Origin: Rhizobium ruizarguesonis
GTDB lineage: Bacteria; Pseudomonadota; Alphaproteobacteria; Rhizobiales; Rhizobiaceae
DNA: 64,000 nucleotides
Direction of reading: 5' to 3'
Assembly: GCF_012349115.1 (NCBI RefSeq)
Contig: NZ_PQIG01000073.1
Location: 1 to 64,000 of the forward strand
The notes under the pieces are model-generated. The model made no database searches. It was not told the origin of the DNA and saw only the letters and a program-made list of their open reading frames with translations. The translations under genes were made by a program, and so were the position numbers. Shown piece after piece: positions 1 through 8,010 of this stretch (position 1 is its first letter; every line of letters starts with the position of its first letter).

Positions 1-1
1 T

Positions 2-691
2 CCGAGCCAGCTCTCCGGCGGCCAGCGCCAGCGCGTGGCGATCGGCCGCGCCATCGTGCGGCGGCCGGATGCCTTCCTGCTCGACGAGCCGCTATCCAAT
101 CTCGACGCCGAACTCAGGGTCAGCATGCGGGCCGAACTGGCGGCCCTTCACGCCCGCCTGAAGGCGACGATGATCTATGTCACCCATGATCAGGTCGAGG
201 CGATGACGCTTGCCGACCGCATCGTCGTCTTGAGAAGCGGCAGGATCGAGCAAGTGGGAACACCGCTGGAACTTTACAACAAGCCGGCCAACCGCTTCGT
301 CGCCGGCTTCATCGGCGCGCCGCACATGAATTTCCTCGAAGGTGCGATTGTTGGTCACGGGGGCGGCTTCGCTGAGGTCGAAACCGTCGGCGGCCATCGA
401 CTTTCCGTCATTGCCAAGGAGGCCCGCCCGGCTGGCGAAAGGGTCAGCATCGGCATCCGCCCGCAACATATCACGCTTGCCGGCGAGGGCTCAGCGAGCA
501 GGCTGGACACTCGCGTCACCCTTGTCGAAGAGCTGGGCTCGGAGACGGTGGTTCATGCCGACGCAGGCGGGAAGAAGCTGATCGCTGTCTTTGCCGGCCA
601 GCAGCGGATGAAATCAGGCGACAGCCTGCCGCTGCATCTCGATCCCGACGTACTGCACCTCTTCGGCGAGGACGGCCGGCGTCTGTCCTAA
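2..691 (+). CDS. ABC transporter ATP-binding protein, MalK/UgpC type (5' end outside window)
   Basis: This is the C-terminal two thirds of an ATPase that energises a sugar or polyol importer of the CUT1 type; the frame is open from the first complete codon at base 2, so the start and Walker A lie upstream. Visible are the signature LSGGQRQR, the Walker B stretch ending [10 protein letters not shown], the H-loop YVTHDQ, and then a C-terminal TOBE-like regulatory domain with the hallmark HMNFLEG and GIRPQH segments. That domain order is typical of MalK, UgpC and SmoK relatives. The substrate cannot be told because the permease and binding-protein genes are outside the window. The stop codon TAA is also the first three bases of a palindromic repeat. 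Confidence 0.93.
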   Translation, partial: PSQLSGGQRQRVAIGRAIVRRPDAFLLDEPLSNLDAELRVSMRAELAALHARLKATMIYVTHDQVEAMTLADRIVVLRSGRIEQVGTPLELYNKPANRFVAGFIGAPHMNFLEGAIVGHGGGFAEVETVGGHRLSVIAKEARPAGERVSIGIRPQHITLAGEGSASRLDTRVTLVEELGSETVVHADAGGKKLIAVFAGQQRMKSGDSLPLHLDPDVLHLFGEDGRRLS

Positions 692-739
692 AGCATGGCG
701 CGCAAAAGTGTGCAGCGGTTTTGCGATAACGACATGCGT
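689..739 (+). repeat. Palindromic intergenic repeat, type A (short copy)
   Basis: The stretch begins TAAAGCATG and ends GACATGC, with the internal arms GCAAAAG and GGTTTTGC forming an imperfect hairpin. Near copies occur at 1963-2062 (reverse), 24431-24513 and 58087-58193. It overlaps the stop codon of the preceding ATPase gene. The family resembles the Rhizobium intergenic mosaic elements; that assignment is inference. Confidence 0.75.
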
Positions 740-750
740 GTAACAAGCCC

Positions 751-780
751 AAAACAAAGGCCCGCCCCGAAGCGCGGGCC
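751..780 (-). terminator. Rho-independent terminator of the small tandem-repeat gene
   Basis: On the minus strand a GGCCCGC / GCGGGCC stem with an 8-base loop is followed by TTTGTTTT. It lies about 24 bases past the stop of the 59-residue gene at 804-983, so it most likely ends that transcript. Confidence 0.6.
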
Positions 781-803
781 GAATTTCATATAAGAACAGA
801 GCT

Positions 804-983
804 TTAGTGGCTGTTCTTGTGGCTTTGTTGGCCAGCCTTTACATGCTGTTCATGGCTGCCGCCGCGGGTTCCGCTGGACTGCGCGTCGCGGCCAACTGAG
901 GCGCTGCGGGCATTAGAGTCGTTCTTGTGACTCTGCTGTCCAGCTTTGACGTGCTGTTCATGGGTTCCACCTTGGTTTGCCAT
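804..983 (-). CDS. Small hydrophilic tandem-repeat protein (KGG-like stress protein)
   Basis: The predicted 59-residue protein starts at an ATG with a good ribosome-binding site (AAGGAG, 6 bases upstream). A longer in-frame reading exists, but nothing supports its extra N-terminus. The product is two nearly identical 17-residue units, HEQHVKAGQQSHKN preceded by GGT or GGS, joined by a Ser/Arg/Gly linker. It is rich in His, Gln, Lys and Gly and has no membrane segment. This composition recalls the KGG/YciG-type general stress proteins common in Rhizobiales, though the motif is not the standard one. A possible EcfG-type promoter lies upstream, which would fit general stress control. Molecular function is unknown. 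Confidence 0.7.
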   Translation of the reverse strand: MANQGGTHEQHVKAGQQSHKNDSNARSASVGRDAQSSGTRGGSHEQHVKAGQQSHKNSH

Positions 984-1361
984 TCGGTTCTCCTTGGGTT
1001 TGAACGAGGCCACGTCGACCTCGATGGGAAAACCGGCTCCCAGCGGATGTGTTCCGGATTTTAATATTTCGTGATCTCCGCTCGAAAAGAAGGAGATAAG
1101 GAAGCGAACCGGGCGGGTCGGGAGCTCGACTGCCATTTCGTTGACCATCGGGAGAAAGCGGAAAAATCCCGATGTTCTCCAGCACCGCCGCGTCCGCTTG
1201 GCGCGGCCCGCAACCTCGGTCCGAAAATGCGCATAACGGCGAAAAGGTTCCAGGAAAACAACCGCATTCCCCCATGCCTGAAGCCTGGACGAGGCGCGCC
1301 GGCTCTTTCCAAATCGACAGGTCGCACTAGCTTAAAGGGGACGTGACGAAAGGAGAAACCT
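984..1361. other. Intergenic stretch between the stress-type gene and the next operon
   Basis: About 380 bases with no convincing gene. It holds the possible minus-strand promoter at 1031-1055, and at its right end the ribosome-binding site GAAAGGAG of the gene at 1362. The overlapping open frames here lack start signals and look like chance readings. Confidence 0.5.
1031..1055 (-). promoter_or_regulatory. Possible EcfG-type (general stress) promoter
   Basis: Read on the minus strand: GGAAC, 16 bases, then GGTT, against the alphaproteobacterial EcfG consensus GGAAC-N16/17-CGTT (one mismatch). It sits about 50 bases before the start codon of the 59-residue stress-type gene. The match is short, so this is a prediction. 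Confidence 0.35.
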
Positions 1362-1571
1362 ATGACCGACGCACCGAATACGGCGACCCCGGCGCGAAGA
1401 GTGTTGCGTGGCCGCCCCTACAGCATCGGCGAATTTGCCAGGAAATACCGGTTGGACGACAAGGAGGCAAAGCGCCTCTACGACAAGTTCGGCCCATCGG
1501 CCACCGAACTCGACCTGTTGATGGCCGCAAAGCGGCGCCCGCCGAGCCTGCCGACCAATCTCGACGCCTGA
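1362..1571 (+). CDS. Small conserved-looking hypothetical protein (possible DUF3606-like)
   Basis: The predicted 69-residue basic protein begins at an ATG preceded by AAGGAGAAACCT. After a Pro/Ala-rich N-terminus it has a helical segment (SIGEFARKYRLDDKEAKRLY, then KFGPSATEL) that resembles the short DNA-associated DUF3606 domain, in which a helix is followed by a GPS motif. No catalytic residues are apparent. It lies 9 bases before the GFA-type gene and is probably cotranscribed with it. Family assignment is tentative. Confidence 0.6.
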   Translation: MTDAPNTATPARRVLRGRPYSIGEFARKYRLDDKEAKRLYDKFGPSATELDLLMAAKRRPPSLPTNLDA

Positions 1572-1580
1572 CGGCCCACC

Positions 1581-1955
1581 ATGAGGATCCGAACCGGAAG
1601 CTGCCTTTGCGGGGCGGTCGCCTATCGTGTGGAGGGCGAGCCGTTGCGCACCGGCCTTTGCCACTGCGCCGATTGCCGCAAATCGAGCGGCTCCGCCTTC
1701 GTCTTCTTCGCGGTCTGGCCGCGCCAGGCTTTTTCCCACAGCGGCGAGATCGCCACTTTCGCCGGCCGCAGCTTCTGCCCCACCTGCGGCGGCAGGCTTT
1801 TCTGCCTCAGGGAAGACGAGGCGGAAATCCGCCTTGGGTCCCTCGACACTCCGCCGACCGACCTTGCGCCTGGCTATGAAGTCTGGATCAAGCGGCGTGA
1901 ACCGTGGCTGCATCCTTTGCCCGGCGCCGGCCAATTTGCCGAGGATACGAATTGA
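1581..1955 (+). CDS. GFA / CENP-V family zinc protein
   Basis: The predicted 124-residue protein has the zinc-binding cysteine pattern of the glutathione-dependent formaldehyde-activating (GFA) fold: SCLCG near residue 8, CHCADC near residue 30 and CPTCG near residue 64. Family members are small cytoplasmic zinc proteins; Gfa itself was described as promoting formaldehyde-glutathione adduct formation, but most homologues have no assigned substrate. The length is normal for the family. It follows the 69-residue gene closely, and a reverse-oriented type A repeat begins 8 bases after its stop. Confidence 0.88.
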   Translation: MRIRTGSCLCGAVAYRVEGEPLRTGLCHCADCRKSSGSAFVFFAVWPRQAFSHSGEIATFAGRSFCPTCGGRLFCLREDEAEIRLGSLDTPPTDLAPGYEVWIKRREPWLHPLPGAGQFAEDTN

Positions 1956-1962
1956 TGGGCGC

Positions 1963-2062
1963 TGAAGCGCGTCGCGATCGAGATCGCTTGCCACGCTTTA
2001 GATCTTTGATTTGCCGCATGTCGTTATCGCAAAACCGCTGCACAGTTTTGCGCGACATGCTC
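1963..2062 (-). repeat. Palindromic intergenic repeat, type A (two-module copy, reversed)
   Basis: In reverse this reads GCATGTCGCGCAAAAC...GCGATAACGACATGC followed by a second palindromic module ending AAAGCGTGG...CGCGTCGCGATCG. The same two-module order is seen at 58087-58193. It fills most of the gap between the GFA gene and the efflux operon. Confidence 0.75.
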
Positions 2063-2216
2063 AAGCGCACCGAAACTTGACTTTCCTTACCAATATTTCA
2101 TTTCACCCATCCGCAATTCCGTGCCAGTTCGGCGGCAACGCTAATCGCCGGTTCATCTGCACTGTGATTATTTCGTCGCAGAGGCCGCAAGCGGCCACTG
2201 ACTGATTGAGGACGAC

Positions 2217-3509
2217 ATGAACAAGATCGTAAGCGGCAGCGAAACCGGAGCAAAGACAGGCGCAGCGTCCGATCTCGCGGCGGTCCTTGCTGCATCGGGA
2301 CGGCAGGGCAAGCGCAGCCGCTGGCGCGGACGCCTGCTCATCCTGCTGATCCTCATCGCTGCTGCCGCAGTCGCCGCTTATTTCTATATGGGCCGTGGGC
2401 AAAGCGAATTGAGCTATGACACCCAGCCGGCAAAACGCGGTGACCTGACGGTGCTCGTCACTGCCACCGGCTCCGTGCAGCCGACCGAGCAGGTGGACAT
2501 ATCAAGCGAGCTTTCCGGCACGGTTCGCGACGTCAACGTCGATTACAACAGCACGGTCACATCAGGCGAAGTGCTCGCTCTCCTCGATACCAACAAGCTC
2601 GAGGCGGATGTGAAGAGCTCGCGCGCCAAGCTCAATTCGGCCAAGGCGAACGTCGTCAAGGCCAATGCCGATATGCAATCGGCAGGTACCTCGCTCGAGC
2701 GGTTGAAGAGCCTGGTCAGAAGCAACGTCTCCACCCAGCAGAGCCTCGACGACGCCAGTTACAAATATGATTCCGCCGTCGCCGCCAAGCAGATCAACGA
2801 GGCCGAGGTCCTGGCCTCGGAAGCCGACCTGCAACTGGCTGAGGTCAATCTCGCCAAAGCGAAAATCATATCGCCGATTGACGGCGTCATCCTCACACGC
2901 TCCGTCAATCCGGGCGCCACGGTCGCAGCCTCGCTTTCGGCGCCGATCCTTTTCACCATCGCCGGCGACCTGAAGAAGATGGAGCTACAGGTTGATGTCG
3001 ACGAGGCCGATGTCGGCCAGATCGCTGTCGGCCAGAAGGCGAAATTCACAGTCGACGCCTATCCCGACCGCACCTTTCCCGCCGAGATCGAGCAGATCCG
3101 CTTCGCCTCCGAAGTGGTCAACAATGTCGTGACCTATAAGGCGGTCCTGTCGGTCGATAATGCCGATCTGCTGCTGCGCCCCGGCATGACGGCAACGGCT
3201 GATGTCACCGTTGAGGCTGTCAAGGACACGCTGATGGTGCCGAACGCGGCGCTGCGCTACGCCCCGGCACAGGCGGAAAGGCGCGGCCGCGGTATTTTCG
3301 GCCTCTTCGGCCCGCCGCGCCAGCGCAACAACAATGCCGGTCCGGCGCTGAAGGGCGCTGAGCGCCGCGTCTGGGTGCTGCGCAACGGTCGCCCGGCGCC
3401 TGTTGTCATCCAGGTCGGTTCATCCGACGGCCAGTTCACCCAGGTCGTCTCCGGCGACATCAAGGAAAACGACGCACTGGTGACCGACGCCACGACGCGT
3501 GCGAATTAG
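2217..3509 (+). CDS. HlyD/MacA-type periplasmic adaptor of an ABC efflux system
   Basis: The predicted 430-residue membrane-fusion protein links an inner-membrane ABC exporter to the outer-membrane channel. A cytoplasmic basic N-terminus is followed by one membrane anchor near residues 41-60 (LLILLILIAAAAVAAYFYMG). The biotinyl-lipoyl half-domains (VQPTEQVDISSELSGTV, then SPIDGVILTRSV) flank a long coiled-coil hairpin (roughly residues 115-210), and beta-barrel and membrane-proximal domains follow. A 35-residue Arg/Pro/Asn-rich insert near residues 355-385 looks unusual. The gene starts a three-gene operon with the ATPase and MacB-like permease. Macrolides, peptides or siderophores are possible substrates; the sequence does not say which. 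Confidence 0.9.
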   Translation: MNKIVSGSETGAKTGAASDLAAVLAASGRQGKRSRWRGRLLILLILIAAAAVAAYFYMGRGQSELSYDTQPAKRGDLTVLVTATGSVQPTEQVDISSELSGTVRDVNVDYNSTVTSGEVLALLDTNKLEADVKSSRAKLNSAKANVVKANADMQSAGTSLERLKSLVRSNVSTQQSLDDASYKYDSAVAAKQINEAEVLASEADLQLAEVNLAKAKIISPIDGVILTRSVNPGATVAASLSAPILFTIAGDLKKMELQVDVDEADVGQIAVGQKAKFTVDAYPDRTFPAEIEQIRFASEVVNNVVTYKAVLSVDNADLLLRPGMTATADVTVEAVKDTLMVPNAALRYAPAQAERRGRGIFGLFGPPRQRNNNAGPALKGAERRVWVLRNGRPAPVVIQVGSSDGQFTQVVSGDIKENDALVTDATTRAN

Positions 3510-3521
3510 GCGGAGAGACGG

Positions 3522-4238
3522 ATGGCAAGCCCGCCGCTCATCGAATTCAGGCAGGTCTCGAAAATCTACGGCGAGGGCGAGGCGGCGATCCGCGCGCTCG
3601 ACCACGTCGACCTTGCGATCAACGCCCATGAATTCGTCGCGATCATGGGGCCGTCTGGCTCCGGCAAGTCGACGGCGATGAACATTCTCGGTTGCCTCGA
3701 TGTGCCGAGTGCCGGCGACTACATCTTCGAGGGCATTCCGACCAGCGGCTTCGACCGCAGCCAGCTGACGCTGCTGCGCCGCCACATGCTCGGCTTCGTC
3801 TTCCAGGGCTTCAACCTCCTGTCGCGCACCTCGGCCGTCGAAAATGTCGAGCTGCCGCTGATCTATCGCGGCATGGCGGTGCGCGAGCGGCGCGAGCGAG
3901 CCCGCGAGGCCTTAGCGCTCGTCGGCCTCACCGGGCGCGAACATCACAAGACACAGGAACTGTCAGGCGGCCAGCAGCAGCGCGTCGCCATCGCCCGCGC
4001 CATAGTCACCGAGCCGGCGCTGCTGCTGGCCGACGAGCCCACAGGCAATCTCGATACGAAGACCAGCGTCGAGATCATGGATTTGATGACGCGGCTGAAC
4101 CGCGAGCAGGGCATCACCATCGTCATGGTCACCCACGAGCCCGATATCGCTGCCTATGCGCAGCGGCTGCTGCGTTTCGTCGACGGCAAGCTGGAGACTG
4201 AGGTCGAGCACCGGAGGAGGGCGGATCATGTTCTTTGA
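3522..4238 (+). CDS. MacB/LolD-type ABC transporter ATP-binding protein
   Basis: The predicted 238-residue ATPase has Walker A GPSGSGKST at residues 43-51, a Q-loop within GFVFQGFNLL, the signature LSGGQQQR, Walker B LLLADEPTGNLD and H-loop VTHEPD. These are hallmarks of the MacB/LolD/FtsE group. In E. coli MacB the ATPase and permease are one chain; here they are separate genes, with the ATPase stop overlapping the permease start by 11 bases. It sits 12 bases after the adaptor gene. It should power export by the adaptor-permease complex at the inner membrane. Confidence 0.93.
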   Translation: MASPPLIEFRQVSKIYGEGEAAIRALDHVDLAINAHEFVAIMGPSGSGKSTAMNILGCLDVPSAGDYIFEGIPTSGFDRSQLTLLRRHMLGFVFQGFNLLSRTSAVENVELPLIYRGMAVRERRERAREALALVGLTGREHHKTQELSGGQQQRVAIARAIVTEPALLLADEPTGNLDTKTSVEIMDLMTRLNREQGITIVMVTHEPDIAAYAQRLLRFVDGKLETEVEHRRRADHVL

Positions 4239-5430
4239 GACGCTGAAGCTGGCGCTGCGGGCCATCAGCCGCAATATGCTGCGCTCGTTCCTGACCGTGC
4301 TCGGCGTCGTCATCGGCGTTGCCGCCGTCATCGCGCTGGTGACAATCGGTAACGGCACCACCGCGCAAGTCTCGACCGAGCTGTCGCGGCTCGGCACCAA
4401 CATGCTGTTCGTCCGCCCCGGCCAGTTCGGCCCCGGCCGGGCGAGCTCCGAGGCCAAGCGTTTCAGCGTCAAGGATGTCGCGGCCATCCGTGATCAGATC
4501 ACCGGTCTGCGAGCGGTGGCGCCGCTCAGCCAGTCGACGGCGACGGTGATTTTCGGTGGCCAGAACCATTCGACCAGCGTCTCCGGCACCACCAACGATT
4601 ATTTCATCGCGCAGGACTGGAACCTGGCGCTCGGCCGCAATTTCACCCCCGCCGAGGAACGCGGCCAGGCACGCTGCATCATCGGCGAAACGGTGCGCTC
4701 GCAGCTCTTTGGCAGCGCCGACCCCAGCGGCCAGCAGATCCGCGTCGGCAAGGTCTCGTGCCCGGTCATCGGCGTGCTTGCCAAACGCGGCCAGTCCGGC
4801 ATGGGCAACGACCAGGACGATGTCGTCATCATGCCGGTCAAGGTGTTTCAGCGGCGCATCAGCGGCAACAGCAATGTGCCGCAGATCATCATCTCGGCGC
4901 GCGACGGCGTCTCCACAGCCAAGGTTCAATCGGACGTCGAAAATCTCCTGCGCGAGCGCCGCAAGATCGTGCCCGGCCGCCAGGACGATTTCAACGTCAA
5001 CGACATGACGCAGATCGCCGAGGCGATGACCGGCACGACGACACTGCTGACCGGCCTGCTTGGCGCCGTCGCTGCGATCAGCCTGCTCGTCGGCGGCATC
5101 GGCATCATGAACATCATGCTGGTCTCCGTCACTGAGCGCACCCGCGAAATCGGCATCCGCCTGGCGATCGGCGCGCTCGAGAACCAGGTGCTCACCCAGT
5201 TCCTGGTCGAAGCGGTGGCGCTGTCGCTGTTCGGCGGCATCACCGGGATCGTGCTGGGGCTCAGCCTCGGTTTCGGCGCCGTGACGCTGCTGAAAGTGCC
5301 CTTCGTCTTCAGCCCCCTGATGGTCGCCGTCGCTTTTCTTTTCTCGGCGGCGATCGGCATGATCTTCGGCTATTTCCCGGCGAGAAGGGCCGCGCAGTTG
5401 AACCCCATCGAGGCGCTGCGGCACGAATAA
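4228..5430 (+). CDS. MacB-like FtsX-family ABC permease
   Basis: The predicted 400-residue permease starts at an ATG with GGAGGAGG just upstream; an in-frame reading that begins 24 codons earlier runs inside the ATPase gene and is rejected. The topology is that of MacB: one N-terminal membrane segment (FLTVLGVVIGVAAVIALV, about residues 22-40), a large periplasmic domain (about 45-270), and three C-terminal segments from about residue 275. The FtsX signature TREIGIRLAIGA is present. It forms the membrane part of the efflux system encoded by the two preceding genes. No outer-membrane TolC-type gene is nearby. Confidence 0.92.
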   Translation: MFFETLKLALRAISRNMLRSFLTVLGVVIGVAAVIALVTIGNGTTAQVSTELSRLGTNMLFVRPGQFGPGRASSEAKRFSVKDVAAIRDQITGLRAVAPLSQSTATVIFGGQNHSTSVSGTTNDYFIAQDWNLALGRNFTPAEERGQARCIIGETVRSQLFGSADPSGQQIRVGKVSCPVIGVLAKRGQSGMGNDQDDVVIMPVKVFQRRISGNSNVPQIIISARDGVSTAKVQSDVENLLRERRKIVPGRQDDFNVNDMTQIAEAMTGTTTLLTGLLGAVAAISLLVGGIGIMNIMLVSVTERTREIGIRLAIGALENQVLTQFLVEAVALSLFGGITGIVLGLSLGFGAVTLLKVPFVFSPLMVAVAFLFSAAIGMIFGYFPARRAAQLNPIEALRHE

Positions 5431-5503
5431 TGCGTCATGGCAAAGCGCATGATGTCTCTCTACTCCTATTAATCGAACGCAACCGCTATCGGAGGTCAGC
5501 ATC

Positions 5504-5863
5504 ATGCCGCTCAACAGGCTGGTGATCTACGCCGGCAACGTCGAGGAAACGGCGCGCTTTTATGAGAAGCACTTCGGTTTCAAGGCAACCAGCCTGCCTG
5601 GCGACAGGATCATTGAACTGGTCGCTCAGGACGGCGGTGCGAATATCATGCTGCACCAGGCCGCGAAGGGCCAGCGGAGCGGCCAATCCACCGTCAAGCT
5701 GGTCTTTGACGTGGAGGATGTCGAGGCTTTTTGCAGACGATGCGCGGAGAATGGCCTCAAGTTCGGTGCCATCCATAAAGCCGATGGTTATCTGTTCGCC
5801 AATGCAAAAGACCCGTGTCAAAATTCGATCTCGGTTTCCAGTCGGGCGTTTCGCAAGCGGTGA
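5504..5863 (+). CDS. VOC (glyoxalase/bleomycin-resistance fold) family protein
   Basis: The predicted 119-residue protein begins LVIYAGNVEETARFYEKHFG, the usual first beta-alpha unit of the vicinal-oxygen-chelate fold, and repeats the unit with VKLVFDVEDVEAFC further on. VOC proteins bind a metal and act as lyases, isomerases, dioxygenases or drug-binding proteins; the role of this one cannot be told. The family's metal ligands are not obvious beyond a His in IMLHQA and a Glu in RIIELV. A GGAGGT ribosome-binding site precedes the ATG. It stands alone between the efflux operon and a regulator. Confidence 0.83.
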   Translation: MPLNRLVIYAGNVEETARFYEKHFGFKATSLPGDRIIELVAQDGGANIMLHQAAKGQRSGQSTVKLVFDVEDVEAFCRRCAENGLKFGAIHKADGYLFANAKDPCQNSISVSSRAFRKR

Positions 5864-6057
5864 CCAAGGGGTAGCGCCGGCCCTGATGACGTAGGCGAGG
5901 CGGTGTGCCTCAGCAGGCCGGGGCGGGTGGCAGGAGCCTTCACGGCGCAGACGTCAATGTCTCGCCGGTTTTCGGTAGCCTCACCTATGTTATCTATCTG
6001 TCTCTATTCTGATATTTCAATGCCGACTTGTCTTCGGTTTTTGACCGTGTCACTATG

Positions 6058-6067
6058 TGATATATCA
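6058..6067. promoter_or_regulatory. Perfect palindrome TGATATATCA, possible operator of the GntR gene
   Basis: A 10-base perfect palindrome in an AT-rich patch about 22 bases before the preferred TTG start of the GntR-family gene. FCD-type GntR regulators often repress their own promoter through short palindromes of this kind. If translation started at the GTG at 6057 the palindrome would be inside the coding sequence. Confidence 0.3.
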
Positions 6068-6089
6068 GACTTGGCGACGGAGCTCCGTT

Positions 6090-6710
6090 TTGCAGACTTC
6101 TCAGAGCCATCTTGCCTATCTCGCGCTGGAGCATCTGATCGTCACGCTGGCGCTGAAACCCGGCGCGCTGGTCACTGAAAAACAGCTGATCGATATGGCG
6201 GGCCACGGGCGTACGCCGGTGCGCGAGGCAATCCAGAAGCTCGCCTGGCAGGGACTGATCCTGGTGAAGCCGCGTGTCGGGCTGCAGGTCGCCGAGATCG
6301 CGCCTGAGGATCATGGCAATGTCATGCAGGTGCGCCGCGAGCTGGAGCCGATCGCGGCAAGCCTTGTCGCTGAACATGCGAGCGACGAACAGCGCGCGCG
6401 TCTCCTCGACTGCGCCCGCGCGATGGAGGAATGCGCCGTCAGCGGCGATCTCGCCGGCTTCTTCGCTGCCGACAAGGCCTTCGACGAAATCCTCGAGGCT
6501 GCTTGTCCGAACGGCTTCATCACGGCAGCACTCGGTCCGGTGCAGACGCATTCACGTCGCCTCTGGTACTCCACCGCAAGCCCGGAGCGCATGGATCGCT
6601 CCATCTCGCTGCACGTCGCCGTCATCCGCGCCATCCATCAGGGCAGGCCGGATGAGGCGCGTACCACCATGGCGGTGCTGATCGATTACCTCAGCCAGGC
6701 CTCTGCATAA
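6090..6710 (+). CDS. GntR-family transcriptional regulator (FCD/FadR subfamily)
   Basis: The predicted 206-residue regulator has an N-terminal winged helix (about residues 5-70) with the subfamily motif GRTPVREAIQKL, and a C-terminal all-helical FCD ligand domain containing RRELEPIAASLVAEHA and a late HVAVIRAI segment whose His often binds metal. I prefer the TTG at 6090, which has GGAG 7 bases upstream; an in-frame GTG at 6057 would add 11 residues without a ribosome-binding site. The last codons and stop (TCT GCA TAA) lie inside the type B repeat that follows. The target is unknown; no transporter or catabolic gene is adjacent on the same strand. Confidence 0.87.
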   Translation: MQTSQSHLAYLALEHLIVTLALKPGALVTEKQLIDMAGHGRTPVREAIQKLAWQGLILVKPRVGLQVAEIAPEDHGNVMQVRRELEPIAASLVAEHASDEQRARLLDCARAMEECAVSGDLAGFFAADKAFDEILEAACPNGFITAALGPVQTHSRRLWYSTASPERMDRSISLHVAVIRAIHQGRPDEARTTMAVLIDYLSQASA

Positions 6711-6800
6711 TTCCTTAAACCGAAATCGGTTTAAGGAATTATGCAGCATTCAAAGCGCTACAGCGTCCTTTGCGCGTCTGAAAGACGCGCGGCGCTGTAG
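6703..6800 (+). repeat. Palindromic intergenic repeat, type B (complete two-module copy)
   Basis: Module 1 is a long palindrome, CTGCATAATTCCTTAAAC... mirrored by ...TTTAAGGAATTATGCAG. Module 2 is a second hairpin running from GCTACAGCGTCC through GCGCGTCTGAAAGACGCGC to GCGCTGTAG. Other copies are at 15582-15685 and 35089-35190; single-module copies are at 20117-20154 and 57113-57153. The layout of about 100 bases with two large palindromes fits the published description of RIME1. It overlaps the stop of the GntR gene. Confidence 0.85.
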
Positions 6801-6850
6801 AAACGGCCCCGTTTCCGGAGCCGTTGACAGATCAGATTGTCAGAAATGCT

Positions 6851-7663
6851 TTAGCCGACGAAAGCGCGCTCGATGACGAATTCGGCAGGCTTGCTGTTGG
6901 CGCCTTCATCGAGGCCGGCCTTTTCGAGCAGTTCCTTGGTATCCTTCAGCATGGCCGAGGAGCCGCAGATCATGCCGCGGTCGATTGCCGGATCGAGCGG
7001 CGGCACGCCGAGATCGGTGAACAGCTTGCCGGAGGAGATCAGGTCGGTGATGCGGCCGCGATATTCGAAATCCTCGCGCGTGACTGTTGGATAGTGGCGC
7101 AGCTTGTCGCCGACGACTTCCTTCAGCAGCTCGTCATTCTGGATCTCGTGTACGAGGTCGAAGCCGTATTTCAACTCGGCGACATCGCGTGTCGTATGGG
7201 TGAGGATGACTTCCTCGAACTTCTCATAGGTCTCGGGATCGCGGATCAGGCTGGCGAAAGGCGCAATGCCCGTTCCCGTCGAGAACATGTAGAGACGACG
7301 GCCGGGCGTCAACGCATCGAGCACCAGCGTGCCCGTCGGCTTCTTGCGCATCAGCACCTGGTCGCCCGGCTTGATCGCCTGCAGATGTGAGGTGAGCGGA
7401 CCGTCCGGCACCTTGATCGAGAAGAATTCAAGCTCTTCGGCCCAGGCGGGGCTGGCGATCGAATAGGCGCGGAAGACCGGCTTGCCCTCGACCATCAGGC
7501 CGATCATCGCGAATTCGCCGGAACGGAAACGGAAGCCCTGCGGCCGGGTCATCGTAAATCGGAAGAGCCGGTCGGTATAGTGCGTGACATCGAGCACCGT
7601 CTCGGCATAGACGCCGGCGGGGATGGACAAGGCGAAGTCTTCGGTCTTTGCAGGCGCGTTCAT
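6851..7663 (-). CDS. fpr: Ferredoxin-NADP(+) reductase
   Basis: The predicted 270-residue flavoenzyme moves electrons between NADPH and ferredoxin or flavodoxin. The FAD-binding domain carries FRAYSIAS (the RxYS flavin motif) and the NADPH domain carries STGTGIAPFASLI (GTGxxP). The C-terminus, FVIERAFVG, is the form seen in bacterial subclass I reductases of alphaproteobacteria. A longer in-frame reading adds 30 unsupported residues, so the ATG at 7663 is chosen, although no strong ribosome-binding site is visible. In such bacteria the enzyme supports the oxidative-stress response and reductant supply. It is transcribed away from pcs. Confidence 0.94.
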   Translation of the reverse strand: MNAPAKTEDFALSIPAGVYAETVLDVTHYTDRLFRFTMTRPQGFRFRSGEFAMIGLMVEGKPVFRAYSIASPAWAEELEFFSIKVPDGPLTSHLQAIKPGDQVLMRKKPTGTLVLDALTPGRRLYMFSTGTGIAPFASLIRDPETYEKFEEVILTHTTRDVAELKYGFDLVHEIQNDELLKEVVGDKLRHYPTVTREDFEYRGRITDLISSGKLFTDLGVPPLDPAIDRGMICGSSAMLKDTKELLEKAGLDEGANSKPAEFVIERAFVG

Positions 7664-8010
7664 TTCGGTAGCGGATCCCGTTTCGTCGGATGAACAGTCG
7701 GATGCGAGCGAGATATTACAAATCGGGCCGGAATTAAAGGCATTCCATTCCACGCGACGCTTCTAAAGGGAAATATGCATGTCATTGTCAGGATTCAATG
7801 GCTGGCGGGGAATGTCGTATTTCCCGCTGGCGAAGCCCGGCAAAGGATGCATATTAGAGCAGCACGCCGGAAACGGATGCCGGTTTTCGGCAAAAACGGT
7901 GCGACAACAAAGACCTACGGCGTCGAACCCGATTCAGCAACAGGGTTCGGCGATGGTAGCGAAAAAAAAGATGCTTGCCGGGGCGGGCGCGATAGGGCGG
8001 TCGGGGGAAT
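7664..8010. other. Divergent intergenic region between fpr and pcs
   Basis: About 350 bases that must hold both divergent promoters. The inverted arms GAACCC / GGGTTC (7925-7948) are visible. The reading from 7775 to 8014 has no ribosome-binding site and an atypical composition and is not called a gene. The ribosome-binding site of pcs (GGGGGAAT) is at the right end. Confidence 0.4.
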
